From contig CALKJO010000007.1 in the NCBI GenBank assembly GCA_937995825.1, positions 152,756 to 216,755 of the forward strand: 64,000 nt of DNA. The letters run 5' to 3'. Source of the stretch: an uncultured Anaerolineae bacterium. GTDB lineage: Bacteria > Chloroflexota > Anaerolineae > Aggregatilineales > Phototrophicaceae. The stretch's first letter is position 1; every line of letters begins with the position of its first letter. Positions 17,848-27,365 of the stretch are shown one piece after another. The notes below the pieces were generated by a model that was not told where the DNA came from, searched no databases, and saw only the letters and a list, made by a program, of their open reading frames with translations. The position numbers and the translations under genes were made by a program.

Positions 17848-20427
17848 TCACGGAGTCACTGTTTGCAGCACAAAGCGCGGATTATCCGGCGTGCCAACCA
17901 GCGCCAGCAGGTAGTAGTTACCGCTGGGGAGCGGGAACTGCGTCTGCGCAATCACCGTGTTGGTTCCGCTGATCACGACTTCGATATTGTAGGTGATGGC
18001 GCCCACCGTGACGATGTCCGCGCCGTCGTTATCGCCCAGTGTCCCAGGATAACCCAAGCCCGCAACCACCGGCACGCCGTTAAAGCGCACATCAACCACG
18101 CCAGCGCGCTCAATCGCGTGGAAGATCGTCACCCGCGCTGATCCCGCTGGAATTTCGCTGTAATCTTCTTCAATGAACTGGACATTGAGCGTGCCGCGCG
18201 TGACCGTGCCGATTGCGGCAATCGTCACGCGGCTGCCCGGCTGAAGCTCATACGACGCCACGCCAATCGGATACTGTCCAGACGGCGCGATAGCGATGTT
18301 ATAGGCGCGCGCCGGCACGTTGAGCCAGTCGCTCACAGTCCCAAACGTCACCCCTTGCAAAGCGCTCAGTTCGCCGTTGATGTAAATGTCCACCGCTCCC
18401 GCATCCGGCGAGAAATGCGCCACCCGGATGAAGCCTCGGTTCGCCTCCACCGCCTGCGCCACCGGACGCGGCAGCAGCACCGCGTTGATCGCGTGGACAA
18501 CCCCGTTGCTCCCGACCTTGTTCGCGTCCAAGACCTGCGCTGCGCCATCGTTGATCACCAACTGCCCCCGCGCCGACTCGCTGAAACGCACGCTTTCGCC
18601 GTTGAGAGTCGCCAGTTCCGCGCCCACAAACAGCAGTGCCGTCCGCGTCCGTACCGGCAGCACGTGATACGTCAGAATTGCCGTCAGTGTCTCTGTATCC
18701 GCCAGCAGTTCCGCCGCCGTCAGCCCGGTCGCCGCGAATGCCGCCTCAAACGCCGCGTTGGTCGGCGCTAACACGGTGAAGTTACCTTCGCCGCTCAGCG
18801 CCTCGGTCAGCCCCGCCGCTTCCACCGCCGCCAGCAGCGTCGTGAACCGCCCATCCGGGTCTGCCGCAAGAATTTCCACCACGGTCGGGCGCGTGTCCGC
18901 CTGCGCTGGCGGAGCTTCTTCAACGGGCGGCGGAGTCAGCGCTGCAGCCACGCTTGGTGGAACCAGAATGCCATCATTCAGCACGTGGATGAAGCCGTTG
19001 CCCGCCGCAATATTCGACTGACCGACGATGACGCCGCCAGCCGTCAAGCGACCGCGCTCATCTTCCGCCGTAACCAAATCCTGACCACTCATTGTCTGCA
19101 AGGTCACGCCCCGGAACAGCTCCGTTGAGCGAACACGACCGGGGACGACATGATAGAGCAGGATTTCTTGCAGCATGTTGGGATCGCTCACCAGATCGCC
19201 CACCGTCAAGCCCAGCGCTTCCAGCGAAGCGTTGATCGCTGCGTCTGTCGGCGCGAAGATGGTGTACAAGCTGGAGCTGTTGAGCAGCGGGCGCAGTCCG
19301 GCTGCGTCAATCGCCGCCACCAGCATTGCGAAGCGTCCATCTTCATCCGCCGCCAAAACATCCACCAGATTCGGGCGTGCCTGTGGCGCGACGACTTCCG
19401 GCGCTGGCGGCGCAGTTAGCGCTGCCAGAATGGTCGGCGGGATCAGCACGCCATCCAGCACGTGGATCACGCCGTTGCCCGCCTGAATGTTGCCCTGCCT
19501 GACGACCACCGAACCGTTGATGGTGAGCTGTCCGCGTTCATTTTCGGCAAATGTGACTTCTTCGCCCTGCACGGTCGCCAGAGTCGCGCCGCCGAAGAGA
19601 TTCGTCAGGCGGGTGCGCTCCGGGATGACATGATAGAGCAAAATCTGCGACAGCAGCGCCGGATCCGCCGCCACCTGCGCCACTGTCAAGCCAAGCGCCT
19701 CAAGCGACGCATTAAAGGCATCGTTGGTCGGCGCGAGCAGCGTGAACTGCCCCTCGGTGTCCAATGCGCCAGTCAGCCGCGCTGTGTTGAGCGCGCTGAT
19801 GAGCGTGGTGAAGCGCTGTTGCGGATCGTTGTTCAGCACCGCTGGAATATTCGGGCGAACTTCGGGCTGACCGGTGGGCGCAGCCGGCTCAGCCGCCTCA
19901 CCTGCCAGCATCGCCATAATGCTCGGCGGAATCAGCACACCATCGATCACATGGATGATGCCGTTGGACGCGCTCAGATCCGCCTGAATGACCTTGACGC
20001 TGTCATTGATGGTCACGCCCTGCCGTCCGCCGATGACGGACAGCGTCGCGCTTTCCAGCAGAGTCGTCTGGGTCGAGCGTCCGAAGCTGAGCGTCGCCGC
20101 CGTCACCCGACCGGGAACGACATGATACAGCAGCACCTGAGCCAGTGCCTCTGGATTGGACGCGAGCGCCGCGCCGTCACCGCCCAAAGACGCGAGCGCC
20201 GCCGCAAATGCCTCATTCGTCGGCGCGAACACCGTGAACGGACCGCCGCTGGCGAGCGCATCCGCCAATCCCGCCGCCACCACCGCGCCGGTCAGCGTCG
20301 TGAACCGCCCTTCATCATCCCCAACTAATACATCGACAACAGTCCTGGAATTTTGCGCCATGACGGGCATGCCTATCAGCCCCATCAACGCGACAAACAA
20401 CGCCAGGAAGGAATACACACGTCGCAT
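17848..20427 (-). CDS. Secreted protein with four fasciclin (FAS1) domains and a DUF4397-like C-terminus
   Basis: This 859-aa protein has a signal peptide (MRRVYSFLALFVALMGLIGM, cleaved near PVMAQ). Four FAS1 repeats lie at about residues 28-171, 189-335, 350-496 and 512-658, each with an FAPTN-type H1 motif and an LLYHV-type YH motif. Repeats are joined by Pro/Ala linkers. Residues 665-859 resemble DUF4397 (RVAHFSPDAGAVDIYING). FAS1 proteins mediate adhesion at the cell surface. The start is ATG 20427: GGAGGGAG lies 8 bases upstream, whereas it would be only 2 bases from the alternative TTG at 20433. It is a single-gene unit with its own promoter and terminator. Confidence 0.93.
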   Translation of the reverse strand: MRRVYSFLALFVALMGLIGMPVMAQNSRTVVDVLVGDDEGRFTTLTGAVVAAGLADALASGGPFTVFAPTNEAFAAALASLGGDGAALASNPEALAQVLLYHVVPGRVTAATLSFGRSTQTTLLESATLSVIGGRQGVTINDSVKVIQADLSASNGIIHVIDGVLIPPSIMAMLAGEAAEPAAPTGQPEVRPNIPAVLNNDPQQRFTTLISALNTARLTGALDTEGQFTLLAPTNDAFNASLEALGLTVAQVAADPALLSQILLYHVIPERTRLTNLFGGATLATVQGEEVTFAENERGQLTINGSVVVRQGNIQAGNGVIHVLDGVLIPPTILAALTAPPAPEVVAPQARPNLVDVLAADEDGRFAMLVAAIDAAGLRPLLNSSSLYTIFAPTDAAINASLEALGLTVGDLVSDPNMLQEILLYHVVPGRVRSTELFRGVTLQTMSGQDLVTAEDERGRLTAGGVIVGQSNIAAGNGFIHVLNDGILVPPSVAAALTPPPVEEAPPAQADTRPTVVEILAADPDGRFTTLLAAVEAAGLTEALSGEGNFTVLAPTNAAFEAAFAATGLTAAELLADTETLTAILTYHVLPVRTRTALLFVGAELATLNGESVRFSESARGQLVINDGAAQVLDANKVGSNGVVHAINAVLLPRPVAQAVEANRGFIRVAHFSPDAGAVDIYINGELSALQGVTFGTVSDWLNVPARAYNIAIAPSGQYPIGVASYELQPGSRVTIAAIGTVTRGTLNVQFIEEDYSEIPAGSARVTIFHAIERAGVVDVRFNGVPVVAGLGYPGTLGDNDGADIVTVGAITYNIEVVISGTNTVIAQTQFPLPSGNYYLLALVGTPDNPRFVLQTVTP

Positions 20428-20509
20428 ATTCAAACTCCCTCCTCACCAAAGCTGCAAAAAAGTTCAGGACCGCACAGGCTGGTCAGCCCAGGATCACTAA
20501 ATTCTTTCA

Positions 20510-20538
20510 AGTATACGCCCCTTTTAATAAGTTACCAA
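20510..20538 (-). promoter_or_regulatory. Candidate promoter of the fasciclin gene
   Basis: On the minus strand, TTGGTA (20538-20533) and TATACT (20515-20510) are 17 bases apart. Transcription would start near 20503, leaving a leader of about 75 bases before the ATG at 20427. Confidence 0.55.
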
Positions 20539-20574
20539 TTCCTGTTCTAAAACCAGGATTCGCGCATGAGCGCC

Positions 20575-21003
20575 TCAATCGTCGGCGGGCGGCGCGCCAG
20601 TCATCGCATACACCAGCACGCCGAGCGACGCGATGAAAAAACCGATCAGAATGGCAGCCGCCTGCCAGTAGCCAAGAACAGGCTGGGTCACCGCCGGCGC
20701 GTGCGAGCCGAAGCCCAAAAAATCTGCCAGTCCAGCCATCCCAGCCAGCACGAGTCCGGTCAGCGACAGGCGGATGCCGATCTGTTGGCTTAAGTTCGCC
20801 GGACGATCTGCGTAGAAAGTGTATTTGACGTAGATCAGCCCGCCGAAAATCAGCAGGGCAAACCCCGTCAGGATCGTCATGACCTGAACAATGCCGATCC
20901 CTTCACCAGGGCGTATGCCCGTCACGCTGGGAAACAATCCCATGATCGTCAGCACAGCGCCCAATGCGCCGACAGCAATTCCGAACTGCGCTAAACCGAG
21001 CAT
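20575..21003 (-). CDS. Small polytopic membrane protein
   Basis: The 142-aa protein has four predicted membrane helices (about residues 3-25, 36-58, 76-97 and 111-133) and a short acidic C-terminus. No catalytic motif or known family was recognised. It begins three bases after the stop of the M19 dipeptidase and is probably co-transcribed with it. It could be a partner of the dipeptidase or unrelated. Nothing in the sequence decides. Confidence 0.65.
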   Translation of the reverse strand: MLGLAQFGIAVGALGAVLTIMGLFPSVTGIRPGEGIGIVQVMTILTGFALLIFGGLIYVKYTFYADRPANLSQQIGIRLSLTGLVLAGMAGLADFLGFGSHAPAVTQPVLGYWQAAAILIGFFIASLGVLVYAMTGAPPADD

Positions 21004-21006
21004 GAC

Positions 21007-22077
21007 CTATCCGAGCGCCTGCCGCAGCTTGCGCAGCATGTTCTGACTCATCACCCTCTCAATGTCCGCGTCACTGTAGCCGCGCTCGCGCAGCCCATCG
21101 GCAATTTTGAGCAGATCGGTCACTGTATCCAAGCCTTCAGGAATCGACTCCGCGCCAAAGCCGCCGTCAAAATCCGAGCCGATCCCGACGTGCGCGGCGC
21201 TGCCGGTGATCTGGCAGATATGGTCAATGGCATCGAGCGCCGTCGCCAGCGGGACATCGCGCTTGGGATCGCCCACGCGCCAGGTACTGCTCAGGAAGCG
21301 GTTGTACAACACCACGCCGATCACGCCATCGCGCTCCGCCAGCAGCCGGATCATCTCATCGGACAGGTGGCGGTCTGTGTTGGCGAAGCGACGCGGGTTG
21401 CTATGGCTGGCGATGATCACGCCAGGATAGCGGTCAACCGCTTCGAGAAATGACTCCTCCGCCATATGCGACAGATCGAGAATGGCGTTCAACCCCGCCA
21501 TGATCTCTAGCAGTTCGCGCCCAAGCGGGGTCAATCCGCCCGGCTGCCCCGTGCCGCCGCAGTAGCGCGTCCCCTGCCATGCGGGTCCGACAATGCGCAC
21601 GCCGCGCGCATACCATTCCTCAAACTGCTGCGGCTCCAGGATCGGCTCGGCGTTTTCCATCAGCAGCACCAGCCCCTGCTGATGCTGATTCATCGGCACG
21701 CCCTCCGCCCACGTCGCCAGCACAGAGTCCAGATCGCGCCGGGTTGTGATGAGGCGTATTGTCTCCGTCTCATCGGCGAGCTGCTGATAGTAATCCCACT
21801 GCTTGAGCGCCAGATCGTGCGCCTCTTTCGGTGTCGTGTACCACAGTTTATCCCAGGGGGCGGGCTTGGTCTGCGCTGGCGCGGTGAACAGCGTCGCAAA
21901 GACCACGCCGACGCGCCCCAGAAGCGCATCCGGCAGCGCCGAGATCAGCGTCCCGTTGTGCGCGGGAATATCACCGCCGCGCTCAGCGCTGCGCGTCTCA
22001 CGGACGCTGCGGCGGTAATCACGCCCGCAGCAGAGCGCTTTATACGCAATATCCTGATGCGCATCGACAATCAGCAT
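21007..22077 (-). CDS. Membrane dipeptidase (peptidase M19, renal dipeptidase family)
   Basis: The 356-aa enzyme has the M19 binuclear zinc site: D5, H7 (VDAHQD), bridging E141 (MENAEP), H204 (DLSHM) and H225 (ASHSN), with D302 in GIGSDFDGG. The family hydrolyses dipeptides, including some with a D-residue at the second position. No signal peptide is present, so it is cytoplasmic, as for many bacterial members. It starts close to the promoter region of the divergent M24 peptidase gene, giving a pair of divergent peptidase genes. Confidence 0.92.
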   Translation of the reverse strand: MLIVDAHQDIAYKALCCGRDYRRSVRETRSAERGGDIPAHNGTLISALPDALLGRVGVVFATLFTAPAQTKPAPWDKLWYTTPKEAHDLALKQWDYYQQLADETETIRLITTRRDLDSVLATWAEGVPMNQHQQGLVLLMENAEPILEPQQFEEWYARGVRIVGPAWQGTRYCGGTGQPGGLTPLGRELLEIMAGLNAILDLSHMAEESFLEAVDRYPGVIIASHSNPRRFANTDRHLSDEMIRLLAERDGVIGVVLYNRFLSSTWRVGDPKRDVPLATALDAIDHICQITGSAAHVGIGSDFDGGFGAESIPEGLDTVTDLLKIADGLRERGYSDADIERVMSQNMLRKLRQALG

Positions 22078-22140
22078 GAATGACAGTCCAGGGTGATGAG
22101 ACCAGCCATGATCGGTCTAATTGTACCGCGCTTATCCTGT

Positions 22141-22169
22141 TTGCACATCGCGCCTGCGCAGTTTACAAT
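22141..22169 (+). promoter_or_regulatory. Candidate promoter of the M24 peptidase gene
   Basis: TTGCAC (22141-22146) and TACAAT (22164-22169) are 17 bases apart. The predicted start point (about 22176) lies downstream of the first in-frame start codons of the longest frame, which supports ATG 22207 as the true start. Confidence 0.45.
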
Positions 22170-22206
22170 GGCGGCGTTCTCCCAAGAGGGCAAGGAAAGC
22201 GAACTC

Positions 22207-23433
22207 ATGAAAGCCGATCTCGACCGCCTGATGCAGTTCCGCGATCTGAACGCGCTGATCGTGGCTGGCAATGAAAGCCCGAATCCCTTCCGATACTACC
22301 TCTCAAACGGAGCCAGGATCAGCGATGGATTGGTATTCAAGCTGCGCGGCGCTGATCCGGTGCTGATCGTCAGCAGCATGGAGACCGATGAAGCCGCCAA
22401 GAGCGGGCTTCAGGTCTTGTCGTATCATGATCTGAACTACAGCGCGCTGATCAAAGCCGCGAACGGCGTCCGCGCGCTGGCGGAAGTGGGCATGTGGGAC
22501 GCGCTGCTGCGGCGTTTCGCTGTGCCGGAAGGCAGAATTGGCGTCTATGGCACGGGCGATCTCGGCGTGTTCACCGCCTTTCTGCCTGAGCTTGCCGCCC
22601 GCTGTCCGGGCTATCAGTTCGTCGGCGAGCTTGACCTATCGATCTTCGATGAAGCCTTCCTGACCAAAGATGCCGACGAACTTGCCCGCATCCAGTCGGT
22701 GGCGGTGCGCACGTCTGAAGTCCTGCGCGAAACTTGGGACTTCATCGCTTCACACCGCGCCCAAGGCGACCTTGTCGTCGATGCGGGCGGCACTGCGCTG
22801 ACGATTGGCGCGGTCAAGCGCTTTCTGCGCCGCGCCCTGTTCGAGCGCGAGCTTGAAGAGCATGGCACGATCTTTGCGCAGGGGCGCGATGCCGGCATGC
22901 CGCACAGTCGGGGCGAAGAATCGGATGCGCTGCGGCTCGGTCAGGCGATTGTCTTCGATTTGTTTCCCCGCGAGTCTGGCGGTGGCTATTTTCATGACTG
23001 CACGCGGACATGGTGCATCGGCTATGCGCCGGACGCCGTGCAGCGGGCGTATGATGAAGTCATGACCGCCTTTCAAATCGCGGTGGACTCGTTTGAAGTC
23101 GGAATGCCAGCTAAAGCCATGCAGGAAACCGTGCAGAACTATTTTGAAGGGCGCGGGCACTCCACCTCGCGCAGTCATCCAGGGACGACCAGCGGCTATG
23201 TCCACAGCCTTGGTCACGGCGTCGGCTTGAACATTCATGAGCGCCCCAGCCTGAGCCACCTATCGCAAGACACTCTCCAGCACGGGAATGTGATCAGCAT
23301 CGAACCCGGTCTGTACTATCCCGATCAGGGATTTGGCGTGCGCGTGGAGGACTTGTTTTACATCGATCAAGATGGCGCGCTCATCCGCCTGACTGACTTT
23401 AAGCACGATCTCATCCTGCCGATGATCAGTTAA
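22207..23433 (+). CDS. Metallopeptidase M24 family (Xaa-Pro aminopeptidase-like)
   Basis: This 408-aa protein has the creatinase/prolidase N-domain and the pita-bread C-domain. All five metal ligands can be placed: Asp in VFDLFPRE, Asp in HDCTRTW, His in SLGHGVGLNIHE, Glu in SIEPGLYY and Glu in RVEDLFY. The enzyme should remove N-terminal residues before proline or split Xaa-Pro dipeptides. The start at 22207 is chosen over the longer frame because AAGGAAAG lies at the right distance and a promoter falls between the two. No signal peptide. Confidence 0.9.
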   Translation: MKADLDRLMQFRDLNALIVAGNESPNPFRYYLSNGARISDGLVFKLRGADPVLIVSSMETDEAAKSGLQVLSYHDLNYSALIKAANGVRALAEVGMWDALLRRFAVPEGRIGVYGTGDLGVFTAFLPELAARCPGYQFVGELDLSIFDEAFLTKDADELARIQSVAVRTSEVLRETWDFIASHRAQGDLVVDAGGTALTIGAVKRFLRRALFERELEEHGTIFAQGRDAGMPHSRGEESDALRLGQAIVFDLFPRESGGGYFHDCTRTWCIGYAPDAVQRAYDEVMTAFQIAVDSFEVGMPAKAMQETVQNYFEGRGHSTSRSHPGTTSGYVHSLGHGVGLNIHERPSLSHLSQDTLQHGNVISIEPGLYYPDQGFGVRVEDLFYIDQDGALIRLTDFKHDLILPMIS

Positions 23434-23466
23434 GCCGCTGTCTTTAGCCGTCGTTTAATCGAATAA

Positions 23467-23475
23467 TGGTATAAT
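23467..23475 (+). promoter_or_regulatory. Extended -10 promoter element
   Basis: TGGTATAAT is a full TGn extended -10 with consensus TATAAT. No good -35 is visible upstream, which is usual for extended -10 promoters. The start point near 23482 gives a 30-base leader with GAAAGGTGAG before ATG 23514. Confidence 0.6.
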
Positions 23476-23513
23476 CTCATATTGTGAAAATACACACAAT
23501 CGAAAGGTGAGCG

Positions 23514-24941
23514 ATGGCGCATTCGCTTGGAACATCGCAGAATCCGCTGCGCGCAGCGGTGATCGGCTCGGGTCCGTCGGCATTTTACGCAGCAGAAGCA
23601 TATCTGAAGCAACCCGATCTAGGGGTTGAAGTCGATATGTTCGAACGGCTGCCAACGCCACATGGATTGGTGCGCGGTGGTGTCGCGCCAGATCACCAGA
23701 AGATCAAGTCGGTGACCAAAGTTTTTGACAAGATCGCGTCCGATCCGCGCTTTCGCTTCTATGGCAATGTCGAATTCGGACGCGACCTTCAGCACGCCGA
23801 TCTGATCGCCCACTATCACCAGATCATCTACGCCACTGGCGCGCAGACCGACCGACGCATGGGAATTCCGGGCGAGGATTTGCCCGGCAGCCATGCCGCG
23901 ACCGAATTTGTCGCCTGGTACAACGCGCATCCCGATTATCGCGATCTGCGCTTCGACCTGACGCAGACCCATGTCGCCGTGATCGGCAACGGCAACGTCG
24001 CGATGGACGTGGCGCGCATCCTCGCGCGTTCCGAAGCTGAACTCGCTGAGACCGACATCGCCGATTACGCGCTTGAAGCGCTGCGCAGCAGCCGCGTGAC
24101 CGATATTTATGTCCTCGGTCGGCGCGGTCCCGCACAGGCGGCGTTCACCAACCCGGAGATCAAGGAGCTGGGCGAACTGGCGGACGCAGATGTGATCGTC
24201 CTGCCCGAAGAAGCGGCGCTCGATCCACTCAGCCAAGAGATGCTGACACGCGAACCCGACCGCACTGTCGTGAACAACGTTCAGACGCTTCAGGCATATG
24301 CGCAGAAGCCGCCAGCGGGGAAGCGCCGCCGCATCCATATGCGCTTTTTATGGTCACCGGTCGAACTGATCGGCACGGAGCGCGTTGAGGCGATCAAGAT
24401 CGTCAAAAACGCACTGTACCTTGCGGAAGATGGTTCGCTGCGTCCGCGCGCCACTGATCAGACCGAGATCATCCCGGTCGGTTTGGTCTTTCGCTCGATT
24501 GGCTATAAAGGTGTGGCGCTGCCGGATGTCCCATTCGACAGCAGGGCGGGGGTGATCCCCAATCAACAGGGGCGCATCATCAATCCTGCGACCGGCGCGC
24601 CGATCACGGGCGAGTATGTCACCGGCTGGATCAAGCGCGGTCCGAGCGGCGTCATCGGCACGAACAAACCGGACGCGGTCGAGTCCGTCAAGCTGGCGCT
24701 GGAAGATGCCGCCGCTGGGCGAGTTCTCACGCCGAAACAGCCGCAGCGCGCGGCGATAGAGGCGCTGCTGATCGAGCGCGGAGTCGAATTCATCCGTTAT
24801 GAGGACTGGCTGAGGCTGGATGGGATCGAGCAGGAACGCGGCAAAGCGCTGGGACGACCGCGCCTGAAATTCAGCCGTGTTACGGACATGCTCGCGGCAG
24901 TGCGCGCAGGGAAGAGCGCGCCGGAACCGACTGGCGACTGA
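23514..24941 (+). CDS. Ferredoxin/adrenodoxin--NADP+ reductase (FprA-like)
   Basis: The 475-aa flavoprotein follows the adrenodoxin reductase/FprA family. FAD-binding VIGSGPSAFYAAEAYLK is at residues 16-32. The family segment PTPHGLVRGGVAPDHQKIK follows. ATGAQTDRRMGIPGE and the NADPH-binding VIGNGNVAMDVARIL come next. The C-terminus has GWIKRGPSGVIGTNK. It transfers electrons between NADPH and ferredoxin, with FAD as cofactor. The last 70 residues extend beyond the core and are basic. The gene has its own extended -10 promoter and a strong terminator, so it is a single-gene unit. Confidence 0.93.
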   Translation: MAHSLGTSQNPLRAAVIGSGPSAFYAAEAYLKQPDLGVEVDMFERLPTPHGLVRGGVAPDHQKIKSVTKVFDKIASDPRFRFYGNVEFGRDLQHADLIAHYHQIIYATGAQTDRRMGIPGEDLPGSHAATEFVAWYNAHPDYRDLRFDLTQTHVAVIGNGNVAMDVARILARSEAELAETDIADYALEALRSSRVTDIYVLGRRGPAQAAFTNPEIKELGELADADVIVLPEEAALDPLSQEMLTREPDRTVVNNVQTLQAYAQKPPAGKRRRIHMRFLWSPVELIGTERVEAIKIVKNALYLAEDGSLRPRATDQTEIIPVGLVFRSIGYKGVALPDVPFDSRAGVIPNQQGRIINPATGAPITGEYVTGWIKRGPSGVIGTNKPDAVESVKLALEDAAAGRVLTPKQPQRAAIEALLIERGVEFIRYEDWLRLDGIEQERGKALGRPRLKFSRVTDMLAAVRAGKSAPEPTGD

Positions 24942-24945
24942 GGCA

Positions 24946-24978
24946 AAACGGACGGAGCGGCTGCCGCTCCGTCCGTTT
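24946..24978. terminator. Bidirectional terminator
   Basis: AAACGGACGGAGCGG (24946-24960) pairs perfectly with 24964-24978 around a 3-base loop. The AAAA and TTT ends allow use from both sides. It lies between the convergent reductase and potA genes. Confidence 0.88.
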
Positions 24979-24980
24979 CA

Positions 24981-26150
24981 CTATTCGACAAGAATTCGCG
25001 CGGTGTCTGTCGCCCAGAACACGTTGACACGCTCCCCCTTGTGAAAGAGCGTATCGAAGCGCTCACCAAAATTCTGCACGCGCACGACCAGATCGATGCT
25101 CCCGCCGATACGGACGATATAGCGCGTATCCGTGCCGATATAGTTGGCAAACTGCACAACGCCTTCGACCAGCGTCTTGTTGGTTTCGCGTTCAACGGCT
25201 GCCATGATCTCAGCAGCGGGGACACTGTGCAGATGATCATCCTGATCGACCAAGCGCAGCAGTGTGATCTTCTCCGGGCGAACCGCCACCGTCACGTTGT
25301 CGCCGACCTGCGGATTGGCTGCGCCCAGCTCCGCCTCAACGACGCAGTCCGCGCCTTTGAGCGCGACCATGCCGATATCGCCGCGCTTTTCGACCAACCG
25401 ACCTTCCATGAAGTTCGTCTCACCGATGAAATCGGCGACGAAGCGCGTCGCGGGCGTTTCGTAGATTTCTTCCGGCGATCCCACTTGCAAGACTTTGCCC
25501 TTGTCCATGACGGCGATGCGATCCGCCATCGTCAGCGCCTCTTCCTGGTCATGGGTGACGTAGATGAACGTGATGTTGAGGTCATTCTGCATGGTCATCA
25601 GTTCATACTGCATCGCCTTGCGCAGCTTCAAATCCAGCGCGCCGAGCGGCTCATCGAGCAGCAGCACCGCTGGTCGTTTGACCAGCGCCCGCGCCAGCGC
25701 GACGCGCTGCTGCTGCCCACCGGAGAGCTGGCGCGGACGGCGGTCGAACTGCGTCAGCCGCACCAGCTCGAGCGCGGCTTTAGCGCGCTTTTCTGCCTCT
25801 GTGCGGCTGACATTCTCCATCTCCAGCCCGAACATGACATTTTGCAGCACGGTCATGTGCGGGAAGAGCGCATAATCCTGAAAGACGGTGTTGACCGGAC
25901 GATGAAACGGCGGGACACCCTGCATCGGCTTGCCGCGCAGCAGGATATCACCGCTGGTCGCCTCCTCAAATCCTGCAATCATGCGCAGCGTGGTGGTCTT
26001 GCCACAGCCGCTCGGTCCCAGCAAGGCGAAAAACTCGCCTGGCATAATTTGCAGCGAGATCGAGTCGACCGCGCGCAGCGCGCCTTCGCTGCCGCGCGTC
26101 GGAAACTCTTTGACTACATTCCGCAGTTCGATGTCATAGTCCGCTGTCAT
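24981..26150 (-). CDS. potA: Spermidine/putrescine ABC transporter ATP-binding protein PotA
   Basis: The 389-aa protein is a complete ABC ATPase with a C-terminal TOBE domain. Walker [11 protein letters not shown]-loop VFQDYALFP, signature LSGGQQQR, Walker [12 protein letters not shown] and H-loop THDQEEA are all canonical. PotA energises uptake of polyamines through PotB and PotC. It is the last gene of the potBCDA cluster, 29 bases after potD, and shares a terminator with the convergent reductase. Unlike the ATPases at 50948-53105, nothing is degenerate. Confidence 0.95.
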   Translation of the reverse strand: MTADYDIELRNVVKEFPTRGSEGALRAVDSISLQIMPGEFFALLGPSGCGKTTTLRMIAGFEEATSGDILLRGKPMQGVPPFHRPVNTVFQDYALFPHMTVLQNVMFGLEMENVSRTEAEKRAKAALELVRLTQFDRRPRQLSGGQQQRVALARALVKRPAVLLLDEPLGALDLKLRKAMQYELMTMQNDLNITFIYVTHDQEEALTMADRIAVMDKGKVLQVGSPEEIYETPATRFVADFIGETNFMEGRLVEKRGDIGMVALKGADCVVEAELGAANPQVGDNVTVAVRPEKITLLRLVDQDDHLHSVPAAEIMAAVERETNKTLVEGVVQFANYIGTDTRYIVRIGGSIDLVVRVQNFGERFDTLFHKGERVNVFWATDTARILVE

Positions 26151-26179
26151 ACCGCCTCACACTCATTCAGGCTGAGCGA

Positions 26180-27265
26180 TCAGCCGCGTCCGAGCCTGAT
26201 CTTGATCTCGTCCCAGGCATCCAGGTAGTAGATTTCGGCATCCGGCACTTCTTCGATGAAGAACAGGCGCGCGAGAATATCACCCGTGGGATAAATACTG
26301 GGATTGTTGAGCAGCTCCTCCTCGATCAAGCCCAGATCGAGCGCTGCCTGATTGGGCGTCGCATAGGCTGTGTAGTTGCTGATGTCTGCGCCGACCTGCG
26401 GATCGAGGATATAATCGATGAACACGTGCGCCAGCGCCACATTCGGCGCGCCGACCGGGATCGCCAAGTTGTCCATCCAAATGACGCCGCCCTCTTCGGG
26501 GATCGCGTAGCCATAGGTGTCGCATGCGCAGTCTGCCATCAACTGGAAGATGTCGCCGCTGTATTCGACCACCACATCGACTTCGCCGCGCTCCAGATAC
26601 GCTTGACCGTCATCCGGCGCAATCGCGACCACCCCACGCCCGCGCTCGATCAGGTATTGAGCGGCTTCACGAATTTCATCGGGGTTTTCGCTGTTGGGGT
26701 CATATCCGAGCAGCAGCAGCGCCGTGCCAATCGTGGCGCGCATGTCATCCAGCCACGCCACCGGTCCGGTATACGCGAAGAACTGCTCCCAGCTTGTGAT
26801 CGGTTCGCCGGTGCGCTCAATGTTGTAGCCAAAGCCCTGCGTCCCCCACTGATACGGCACGCTGTACATATTGCCCGGATCGAACTCCTGATCGATCAAT
26901 TCAGGAACGAGGTTGGCGAAGTTGGGGATCAGGCTCTTGTCCAGCGGCAGCAGTCGATTCTCAGCGATCATGATCGACACCATGTAGTCCGTCGGGACGA
27001 TGATGTCATAGCCCGGATTACCCGTGCGCAGTCTGGCGAGCAGCGCTTCATTGCTCTCAAACACGTCGTAAATCACGCGCACGCTGCAGAGCGCCTCAAA
27101 ATTGCTGATCGTGTCCTCTGCGACATAGGTAGACCAGTTGTAGATGCTCAGTGTCTGCCCCTGAAAGCCATCGGGGCATGTCCAACCCTCGCGCGCCTGC
27201 GCGCTGACCACGCCGACCGCGCCCAATATCAGCGCGACAACCAATACGAATGACCACTTCCGCAT
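26180..27265 (-). CDS. potD: Spermidine/putrescine-binding protein PotD
   Basis: This 361-aa solute-binding protein has a signal peptide (MRKWSFVLVVALILGAVGVVSAQ). The mature part matches PotD/PotF: LSIYNWSTYVAEDTISNFE near residue 38, YDIIVPTDYMVSIMI near 84, VPYQWGTQGFGYN and YSGDIFQLM. These include aromatic and acidic residues that bind polyamine ammonium groups. No lipobox Cys follows the signal peptide. A promoter (27301-27328) precedes it, so the binding protein can be made in excess of the permeases. Confidence 0.94.
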   Translation of the reverse strand: MRKWSFVLVVALILGAVGVVSAQAREGWTCPDGFQGQTLSIYNWSTYVAEDTISNFEALCSVRVIYDVFESNEALLARLRTGNPGYDIIVPTDYMVSIMIAENRLLPLDKSLIPNFANLVPELIDQEFDPGNMYSVPYQWGTQGFGYNIERTGEPITSWEQFFAYTGPVAWLDDMRATIGTALLLLGYDPNSENPDEIREAAQYLIERGRGVVAIAPDDGQAYLERGEVDVVVEYSGDIFQLMADCACDTYGYAIPEEGGVIWMDNLAIPVGAPNVALAHVFIDYILDPQVGADISNYTAYATPNQAALDLGLIEEELLNNPSIYPTGDILARLFFIEEVPDAEIYYLDAWDEIKIRLGRG

Positions 27266-27300
27266 GGGCTTTACTCCTCAGTCTGTAATGGACGCCGATA

Positions 27301-27328
27301 GTTATAGTGTATTCTGCGCCCCCGTCAA
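27301..27328 (-). promoter_or_regulatory. Internal promoter before potD
   Basis: On the minus strand TTGACG (27328-27323) and TATAAC (27306-27301) are 16 bases apart, both close to consensus. It lies in the 100-base gap between potC and potD and would start transcripts near 27294. Confidence 0.6.
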
Positions 27329-27365
27329 GGGATCGCATTCCCCAAATTTTGGGTCTGTTTTTTCA